Source of the DNA: Thermoplasmata archaeon
GTDB lineage: Archaea; Thermoplasmatota; SW-10-69-26
NCBI GenBank assembly: GCA_003561665.1
Contig: PWVY01000160.1
Span: forward strand, 1 to 9,452
DNA length: 9,452 nucleotides
Direction of reading: 5' to 3'
The translations under genes were made by a program, and so were the position numbers. The notes below the pieces were generated by a model. It was not told where the DNA came from, did not search any database, and saw only the letters and a list, made by a program, of their open reading frames with translations. This document shows positions 1-3,399 of this stretch, in pieces (positions within the stretch are counted from its first letter, which is position 1; the number at the start of each line of letters is the position of its first letter).

Positions 1-60
1 GCTTCTTGCACATATAATCAATGTCCATTCGCTAGCAGGTACAACAGGTCGTTAGAACGA

Positions 61-70
61 TTAAAAATTA
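61..70 (-). terminator. possible oligo-T terminator after the enoyl-CoA hydratase gene
   Basis: Read on the minus strand, a run of five T in an AT-rich setting lies about 25 nt past the TAA stop of the hydratase gene. Archaeal RNA polymerase commonly stops at oligo-T runs without a hairpin. The first 93 bases are clearly more AT-rich than the rest and show no gene. Confidence 0.35.
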
Positions 71-93
71 GCTTTCCGTGTCCTATAAGGGAT

Positions 94-879
94 TTACCCT
101 TTGAACGTGGGGTCGCGTCCTTCGAGGAACGCGTCGATGCCTTCTTTGGCATCGCGGCTTTTGAACGCTTGGCAGAAGGCGTCCACTTCGTGGGAGAGGC
201 CTTCTTGGAGGGGTCGGCGCCAGGCTTGTTGGAGGGCTCGTTTGGCGTGTGCCAGGGCGACGGGGCTCCATTGCGCCATGCGGCCGGCCAGCGTGATGGC
301 TTCTTGTTCGAGGTCCTCGGCGGGGTACGTGTCCTGAACGAGCCCGCGTTGGTTCGCGGTGTTGGCATCGATGATCTCGCCGGTGAGGACCATGCGCATG
401 GCCTCCCCCATCCCGATGAGCCGGGGCAAGCGTTGGGTTCCCCCGCCGCCGGGGATGATGCCTAAGCGCACTTCGGGCGCGCCGAGTTTGGCGGGGTGAG
501 CCGCGATGCGGACATCGCAGGCGAGGGCAAGCTCAAGGCCCGCGCCGAGCGCGTACCCGTTGATGGCGGCGATGATGGGCACGGGGAGGGCTTCGATCTT
601 CTCGTACAAGCGGGGAGGGCTAAGGTAGTGGCGTTGTTGAGCGGTGGTTCGCTCTCGCATCTCTTTGAGGTCTGCGCCGCTTGCGAACGATTTCCCGGTG
701 CCGGTGATGATGATCGCGCGTGCCCCATCGTCGATGTTGGTTCTCAGGGCTTCGAGGAGGTCTTGGCGCGTGGCTTCGTCGAGGGCGTTTCGTTTGTCCG
801 GGCGGTGGATGCGGACGAGGGCCACGTGCTCGTGCTCGGTGGTTTCGGTCTGGACGTTCCCTTCCTCGCCGTTGGCCAT
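94..879 (-). CDS. enoyl-CoA hydratase/isomerase family protein
   Basis: A 261-residue crotonase-fold protein of normal length. It should add water to trans-2-enoyl-CoA to give 3-hydroxyacyl-CoA in the cytoplasm. Visible marks: the oxyanion-hole segment SFASGADLKEM (residues 64-74), GYALGAGLELALACD (108-122) with Glu116, and LGAPEVRLGIIPGGGGTQRL (132-151) with Glu136. The two glutamates are 20 residues apart, as are Glu144 and Glu164 of rat mitochondrial hydratase, so true hydratase activity is likely rather than only isomerase. The ATG at 879 was chosen because the family starts near here and a CCTTTT box is centred 26 nt upstream; in-frame sequence further upstream reads as arginine-rich nonsense. 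DUF357 lies 39 bp upstream on the same strand. Substrate chain length cannot be read from the sequence. Confidence 0.95.
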   Translation of the reverse strand: MANGEEGNVQTETTEHEHVALVRIHRPDKRNALDEATRQDLLEALRTNIDDGARAIIITGTGKSFASGADLKEMRERTTAQQRHYLSPPRLYEKIEALPVPIIAAINGYALGAGLELALACDVRIAAHPAKLGAPEVRLGIIPGGGGTQRLPRLIGMGEAMRMVLTGEIIDANTANQRGLVQDTYPAEDLEQEAITLAGRMAQWSPVALAHAKRALQQAWRRPLQEGLSHEVDAFCQAFKSRDAKEGIDAFLEGRDPTFKG

Positions 880-900
880 GCGTGCTGATGGCGGCTTCGT

Positions 901-909
901 GGGAAAAGG
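901..909 (-). promoter_or_regulatory. T-rich promoter box (CCTTTTCCC) of the enoyl-CoA hydratase gene
   Basis: The T4 core is centred about 26 nt before the ATG at 879, so transcription should begin at or next to the start codon. The same CCTTTT-like core at the same distance precedes the hydrolase and thiolase genes. There is no Shine-Dalgarno sequence before this ATG. Confidence 0.5.
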
Positions 910-917
910 TTCCTGCC

Positions 918-1199
918 TTACGCGTCGTGGGTGGGAGGGAACCCGTCGTCTGGATACTCCCAGTCGATGGCGTCGATGCGGGCTCCGATCTCGAGCCACG
1001 ACCATGCCCAAACGATGGCTTCGAACGCTCGCACGAGATCCTCCTCTTTTTCGAAATGGTCCGTGTCGGCCCGGTAGGCTTGCACGTTCTCAAGGAAGTC
1101 GTCGCCGTCCTCGGTCAGGGGTTTTGCCTCTTCGAGCGCGGCATCAAGCCTGCCTCGCCATGTGTCGATCTCGCGTCGTAACCGGGCGTCGGTGTCCAC
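918..1199 (-). CDS. DUF357 family protein, archaea-specific
   Basis: A 93-residue acidic, helical protein. The C-terminal part, EKEEDLVRAFEAIVWAWSWLE (residues 50-70) followed by IGARID, fits the DUF357 signature in which a charged helix leads into an Asp/Glu-Leu-x-Arg-Ala-Phe-Glu-Ala segment and a Tyr/Trp-rich helix ending in a WLxxGxR-like motif. The family has no established biochemical function and its members are usually under 100 residues, which fits the GTG start at 1199. That GTG has an AGGAGGTG element 9 nt upstream and a TTTATAA box centred 27 nt upstream. An ATG at 1265 would add 22 residues (MPHKPYVRPPVP...) and is the alternative start. The gene ends 39 bp before the hydratase gene and may be co-transcribed with it. 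The presence of this family is one reason to call the DNA archaeal. Confidence 0.85.
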   Translation of the reverse strand: MDTDARLRREIDTWRGRLDAALEEAKPLTEDGDDFLENVQAYRADTDHFEKEEDLVRAFEAIVWAWSWLEIGARIDAIDWEYPDDGFPPTHDA

Positions 1200-1208
1200 G
1201 AAGGCGCC

Positions 1209-1216
1209 CACCTCCT
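1209..1216 (-). promoter_or_regulatory. strong Shine-Dalgarno (AGGAGGTG) before the DUF357 GTG start
   Basis: This is a near-perfect complement of the archaeal 16S rRNA 3' end, with 9 nt to the GTG at 1199. It supports GTG 1199 over the upstream ATG 1265. It can only work on a transcript that starts further upstream, for example from the box at 1301-1308. Confidence 0.6.
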
Positions 1217-1222
1217 GGCAGC

Positions 1223-1229
1223 TTATAAA
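1223..1229 (-). promoter_or_regulatory. TATA box (TTTATAA) close to the DUF357 start
   Basis: The box is centred 27 nt from the GTG at 1199, the same spacing as the other genes here. It would give a leaderless message that omits the Shine-Dalgarno at 1209-1216. It lies within the extended reading frame from 1265, so it may be chance. Confidence 0.4.
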
Positions 1230-1283
1230 TGGAACCGGGGGACGAACGTAGGGTTTATGGGGCATGGCACACCCTGTTAAGGT

Positions 1284-1308
1284 GACCCGCACGGGTCGAG
1301 TATTAATT
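1284..1308 (-). promoter_or_regulatory. upstream DUF357 promoter: TATA-like AATTAATA plus a palindrome GACCCG-CA-CGGGTC
   Basis: On the minus strand an AATTAATA element (1301-1308) is followed by a perfect 6+6 bp palindrome with a 2-bp centre (1284-1297). The palindrome lies between the TATA-like box and the expected transcription start near 1278. A protein bound there would block initiation, so it is a plausible operator. A message from here would carry the Shine-Dalgarno at 1209-1216. Confidence 0.4.
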
Positions 1309-1486
1309 GGAGGTGGTGACACGAAACGAAATTGTGACCATACGGTAGCCGAGCATCGCGATCGAACGCCACTAAGCCGCCCTACGATCCCATCGTAGGC
1401 CAACCGGCCCGTGGATAAACAAGCCACATGGCCTCGCTGGGCGCTCGTAGGGCGCCCGCGTGCCGTTTGATCGTGCCGGCGCGGTC

Positions 1487-1506
1487 CCTTGGATGAAAGT
1501 CCAAGG
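1487..1506 (+). repeat. perfect hairpin CCTTGGA-N6-TCCAAGG
   Basis: A 7-bp stem with loop TGAAAG. The outer bases GGCG (1478-1481) and CGCC (1507-1510) can extend the pairing across an internal bulge. The arms resemble the CCTTGGT/ACCAAGG arms of the dyad at 1927-1947. ATGAAAG (1493-1499) is also complementary to CTTTCAT at 1519-1525. Confidence 0.6.
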
Positions 1507-1733
1507 CGCCTTGTTGGGCTTTCATGCCTTGCATGGTGGCGGTGGCCTGGTTGCCGCCTGCTCCGCCGTGGCCGGTTCCCCGGTCGTATCCAGGAGCCCG
1601 ACGGGTTCAACCCCGTGCCCCCTGCCTGGGTTGGCCTCGGTACGGCTGGGATCTCTCTTCTCTTTCTTCGATAACGAACAGCCACAGTGGACGCTCTGCG
1701 GCGTATCCCGGGTCAGGGGGAAGAAAGGGTGCC

Positions 1734-1845
1734 CGAGGAAGGATGGGACCGGGCTGAACAGGACGACGGGTTCCCGCGCGGTTGGTGACCCCATGCGAGA
1801 CGCGTGAACGTCCAGGTGAGCGGTTCTCGGCCCCATCCTTCCTCG
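1734..1845. repeat. long imperfect inverted repeat
   Basis: The outer arms (1734-1747 and 1832-1845) are perfect 14-bp complements beginning CGAGGAAGG. Pairing continues inward with a few mismatches to about 1755/1823, giving a stem near 20 bp. Inside, GGACG at 1761-1765 can pair with CGTCC at 1809-1813. On the minus strand the right-hand arm is followed by GGGCACCCTTTCT, which would make it a terminal stem of a minus-strand RNA starting near 1895. I see no transposase and no target-site duplication. Confidence 0.55.
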
Positions 1846-1916
1846 CGGCGACGCGAGGACCAAAGGTCCAGCGCAAGGCCGCATGCGGGGGCGAACCTCC
1901 ATCCCCCTCCACCCCC

Positions 1917-1925
1917 TATTTAAAA
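1917..1925 (+). promoter_or_regulatory. TATA box (TATTTAAAA) of the CHY zinc-finger gene
   Basis: This is one of the best TATA boxes in the window, preceded by a C-rich segment. Its centre is 26 nt from the GTG at 1947. Being nearly symmetrical, it could also fire leftwards into the gene-free stretch, with a start near 1895 on the minus strand. Confidence 0.65.
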
Positions 1926-1926
1926 G

Positions 1927-1947
1927 CCTTGGTAAGTCGCACCAAGG
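1927..1947 (+). promoter_or_regulatory. operator-like dyad CCTTGGT-N7-ACCAAGG
   Basis: Perfect 7-bp arms around a 7-bp spacer fill the space between the TATA box and the predicted transcription start. The final G is the first base of the proposed GTG start. A third half-site, CCTTGGT, occurs at 1990-1996. Position and symmetry fit a repressor site for a dimeric helix-turn-helix protein, which is inferred. Confidence 0.5.
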
Positions 1948-2330
1948 TGCCAAGAACACAGGCCGCTGCGGCCCCACAAACCATGCCCTCCTTGGTCCCT
2001 GGAACCCTCGTGCCTCCGCGCATCCAAGGCGACACCATCGACGAAGCCACGCGTTGCATGCACCATGGGAAGCCCGAGGACATCGTCGCGTTCCGGTTCC
2101 GATGCTGCCAGGAGTGGTACCCTTGCCGGGCGTGCCATGACGAGAACGTGGATCACGGAACCGAAACCTGGCGACCCGGCGAACTCAACGAGCACGCCGT
2201 TCTCTGCGGCGCGTGCAAGACGACGATGACCCTCGATGCCTACATCGCCTGCCAACATGCCTGCCCCTACTGTGGAACCTCCTTCAACCCCGCCTGCAAA
2301 ACCCACTGGGATCGTTACTTCGAACGCTAA
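1947..2330 (+). CDS. CHY-type zinc-finger protein
   Basis: A 127-residue protein, most of it a CHY zinc finger. Putative metal ligands are Cys37, His39/His40, Cys53, Cys54, Cys60, Cys63, His64, His70, Cys87, Cys90, Cys106, Cys109, Cys117 and His120, in segments FRCCQEWYPCRACHDENVDH, LCGACKTTM and CPYCGTSFNPACKTH. The family is found in archaea and bacteria and as the core of eukaryotic proteins such as yeast Hot13 and RCHY1, where it binds several zinc ions. The role of the small prokaryotic members is not established. GTG 1947 was chosen because the TATA box sits 26 nt upstream; ATG 1983 (115 residues, no Shine-Dalgarno) is the alternative and keeps the whole domain. The stop codon overlaps that of the DinB-like gene opposite. 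Confidence 0.9.
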   Translation: MPRTQAAAAPQTMPSLVPGTLVPPRIQGDTIDEATRCMHHGKPEDIVAFRFRCCQEWYPCRACHDENVDHGTETWRPGELNEHAVLCGACKTTMTLDAYIACQHACPYCGTSFNPACKTHWDRYFER

Positions 2331-2848
2331 GGAGCGGGCACGATGCCGCCGATGGGCACATCGTATTGGTGCCAATCCACGCGCGGAGGCTCGACCCCTT
2401 GGCTCCAAAACGCCGCCAACAGCTCCCCGCGGTGCCACTGCTCGTGCGTGAACACGATCCAAACCAGCTCCTCCACCGTGAGCTGATCGTTCACCAACCA
2501 CGAAGCATCCTCAAGCTCCAACGCCCGTTGAAGCTCCTTCTCGCTGAACCCATCGATGATCTCGTGCGTTCTCTCCCGTGTCTCCTTGAGGAAGGCCACG
2601 ACGGGATCGATCTTGCTGAACTCTTTCGTCGAATGGGGCGGGTTTCGCCAATCCAACGGCTCGCCCTCGATGAACCCGATCCATGTCGCCTCCACGTTCC
2701 CGATGTGTGTTAGGATCCCGATCGGAGAGTAGAACGAGAACTTCAGATCCCGATCCAGGAGCTCCGGATCCTGCTCGTCTAACCAGGGGAACCAGCGCTC
2801 GTTCATGGCGTCCGAGAACGCGATCATCTGATGGACGCTGATAGCCAT
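2327..2848 (-). CDS. DinB-like (YfiT) putative metal-binding protein
   Basis: A 173-residue four-helix-bundle protein of the DinB/YfiT superfamily. The expected three-histidine metal site is visible: His48 in ILTHIGNVEATW (residues 46-56), and His135 and His139 in FTHEQWHRGELL (133-144). Such proteins bind zinc or nickel; some are thiol-dependent enzymes such as bacillithiol, mycothiol or maleylpyruvate transferases, but most have no known reaction, so no substrate is proposed. ATG 2848 is the start used. An in-frame GTG at 2878 adds ten residues and cannot be excluded. Neither start has a clear Shine-Dalgarno or a box at the usual 26-27 nt. The best promoter candidate is the T5-AA element at 2941-2947, which would give a leader of about 70 nt. 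The gene overlaps the CHY gene tail-to-tail by 4 bp. Confidence 0.85.
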   Translation of the reverse strand: MAISVHQMIAFSDAMNERWFPWLDEQDPELLDRDLKFSFYSPIGILTHIGNVEATWIGFIEGEPLDWRNPPHSTKEFSKIDPVVAFLKETRERTHEIIDGFSEKELQRALELEDASWLVNDQLTVEELVWIVFTHEQWHRGELLAAFWSQGVEPPRVDWHQYDVPIGGIVPAP

Positions 2849-2967
2849 GGCGAAGACAACGGCTTGGGCCGTGTTCACGCTTCCGGTCCCGTCACCACCA
2901 CGCGTGACACCCCATAACGAAGCCACTCTCGCGAGACTCCTTTTTAACCCCCCCACGAACGAGAGGA
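2849..2967 (-). other. leader region of the DinB-like gene
   Basis: If the box at 2941-2947 drives the DinB-like gene, the message would start near 2917 and carry about 70 nt before ATG 2848. Within it, ATG 2915 opens a seven-codon frame, MGCHAWW, ending in TGA, at almost the leaderless distance from the box. No Shine-Dalgarno of normal spacing precedes either start of the main gene. Confidence 0.3.
2941..2947 (+). promoter_or_regulatory. TATA box (TTTTTAA) upstream of RNA-A
   Basis: Followed by a C7 run. Its first base lies 27 nt before GTGCGGCC at 2968, and the box at 3190 stands 28 nt before the same word at 3218. The element can be read on both strands, so it may also serve the DinB-like gene leftwards. 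Confidence 0.5.
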
Positions 2968-3090
2968 GTGCGGCCTCCCCGAGGTCGCTACCGGAGCCTG
3001 TTGGAATCAACGCGGGATCGTCGGGCGCGAGCCCATCGCGGTCCCGCTACCCTCCGGCCGGGTTGGAGGCCCCGGCCGGGCACCCTTTCT
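2968..3090 (+). ncRNA. candidate structured RNA (RNA-A)
   Basis: No protein frame fits here, but a plus-strand transcript from the TATA box at 2941 would start in GTGCGGCC and fold almost end to end. Hairpin 1: 2970-2977/2981-2988 (8 pairs including one G-U, CCC loop). Then GGAGCCTGT. Hairpin 2: 3000-3003/3008-3011. Domain 3: GCGGGA 3012-3017 pairs with TCCCGC 3042-3047 and encloses GGGC-GCGA-GCCC (3023-3034), a stem with a GNRA tetraloop in this orientation. Terminal hairpin: 3054-3062/3071-3079, nine G/C pairs with loop TTGGAGGC, followed by CCCTTTCT. It resembles RNA-B, 250 bp downstream, in promoter, 5' end and 3' hairpin. It does not resemble tRNA, 5S, SRP or RNase P RNA as I know them. 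Ends are estimates. Confidence 0.45.
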
Positions 3091-3106
3091 CAACACAACT
3101 ACGCCT

Positions 3107-3127
3107 ATCCTTGAAAATCCCAAGGAT
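3107..3127. repeat. inverted repeat ATCCTTG-N7-CAAGGAT
   Basis: Perfect 7-bp arms with a 7-bp AT-rich spacer, between the end of RNA-A and the promoter of RNA-B. It shares the CCTTG/CAAGG core with the dyads at 1487 and 1927, although the spacing of the core differs. It could be a binding site or a weak hairpin; I cannot tell which. Confidence 0.4.
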
Positions 3128-3142
3128 GGCTGTTAGGCTGCA

Positions 3143-3159
3143 TGTAACTGCGAGTTACA
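3143..3159 (+). promoter_or_regulatory. operator-like palindrome TGTAACT-GCG-AGTTACA
   Basis: A perfect 7+7 bp palindrome with a 3-bp centre, typical in size and symmetry of a winged-helix or TetR-like dimer site. It ends 30 bp upstream of the TATA box at 3190, where an archaeal activator would bind. A direct repeat GAAGAC (3169-3174 and 3184-3189) lies between it and the TATA box. Confidence 0.5.
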
Positions 3160-3183
3160 CCTTATCGCGAAGACGCTTTCACG

Positions 3184-3196
3184 GAAGACTTTAAAA
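3184..3196 (+). promoter_or_regulatory. promoter of RNA-B: purine-rich BRE plus TTTAAAA
   Basis: GAAGAC, a plausible TFB recognition element, directly precedes TTTAAAA (3190-3196), which is followed by a C-rich run. The TATA centre is 26 nt before 3219, where the first hairpin of RNA-B begins. Confidence 0.6.
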
Positions 3197-3217
3197 GGCC
3201 CCCCGGGGACGGTTGGT

Positions 3218-3395
3218 GTGCGGCCAAAACGGCTGCACTGGGAGCCTGTACCCGCGTCGTTTCCGCCGGGTGCACCGCGCGGGGCCCTCTCTGGGTCCCC
3301 CGAACCCCCGTCCCTTCGGGGCGTTCCGGTGCGCCCATCGTGGTGCGATGCACGCGAAATCGCCGGCGGGCTGGGAGGCCCGCCGCGCATTCTTC
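3218..3395 (+). ncRNA. candidate structured RNA (RNA-B), about 178 nt
   Basis: From the predicted start the sequence folds as successive helices. P1: 3218-3225/3231-3238, 8 pairs with one G-U and loop AAAAC. GGAGCCTGT follows at 3241. P2: 3250-3256/3264-3271 with one bulge. P3: GCACCG 3272-3277 with CGGTGC 3327-3332, closing a junction. Inside it, P4: 3281-3287/3293-3299 with loop TCTCT, and P5: GAAC/GTTC (3302-3305/3323-3326) tipped by CCC-TTCG-GGG at 3312-3321. A C(UUCG)G tetraloop exists only in this orientation. P6: 3336-3340/3346-3350. P7: 3364-3371/3378-3385, followed by a T-rich end. The 3' end meets the convergent hydrolase gene at 3398. A GTG-started frame 3216-3422 exists but reads as arginine-rich noise. 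I recognise no family. Confidence 0.5.
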
Positions 3396-3399
3396 TTTC
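3364..3399 (+). terminator. hairpin plus T-rich tail at the end of RNA-B
   Basis: An 8-bp G/C stem (3364-3371/3378-3385) with loop TGGGAG is followed by ATTCTTCTTTC. This would stop the plus-strand RNA just before it runs into the hydrolase gene. The stem also lies just past the hydrolase stop codon and may mark that message's 3' end too. Confidence 0.45.

Larger units (their letters stand above)
1309..1916. other. gene-free stretch rich in inverted repeats
   Basis: No reading frame here looks like a protein: the open frames are proline/arginine-rich and match no family I know. The stretch holds perfect hairpins at 1381-1399 (8-bp stem, CCC loop), 1439-1457 (6 bp) and 1487-1506 (7 bp), a GACGGGTTCAACCCCGT hairpin at 1600-1616, a 14-bp arm pair at 1734-1747/1832-1845, and a 6-bp stem capped by GCGA at 1842-1857. 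A pyrimidine tract at 1652-1669 could end a plus-strand transcript, and an AGAAAGGGTGCCC word at 1722-1734 gives a T-rich end on the minus strand. A weak TATA-like ATAAACAA at 1415-1422 precedes the first hairpins. One or two structured RNAs are possible, but I recognise no known family. Confidence 0.5.

Noticed and set aside
11..19. CATATAATC, TATA-like, at the left edge
   Set aside because: No start codon opens a sensible frame to the right; on the minus strand it would serve a gene outside the window, which cannot be judged.
1492..1502. GATGAAAGTCC, one base away from the RNase P RNA signature GAGGAAAGTCC
   Set aside because: It lies in the loop and stem of a perfect local hairpin, and the matching 3' signature (ACAGAA...GCTTA type) is absent downstream.
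1569..1587. GGAA-capped stem on the minus strand, like the tip of SRP RNA helix 8
   Set aside because: The conserved flanks (GTCAGG before, AGCAGC after) are missing.
1600..1617. ACGGGTTCAACCCCGT, like a tRNA T-arm
   Set aside because: The loop has six bases, and no matching acceptor, D or anticodon arms are found.
1522..1977. 151-codon minus-strand frame across the gene-free stretch
   Set aside because: Composition is Pro/Arg/Ser-rich noise and it crosses the CHY promoter and start.
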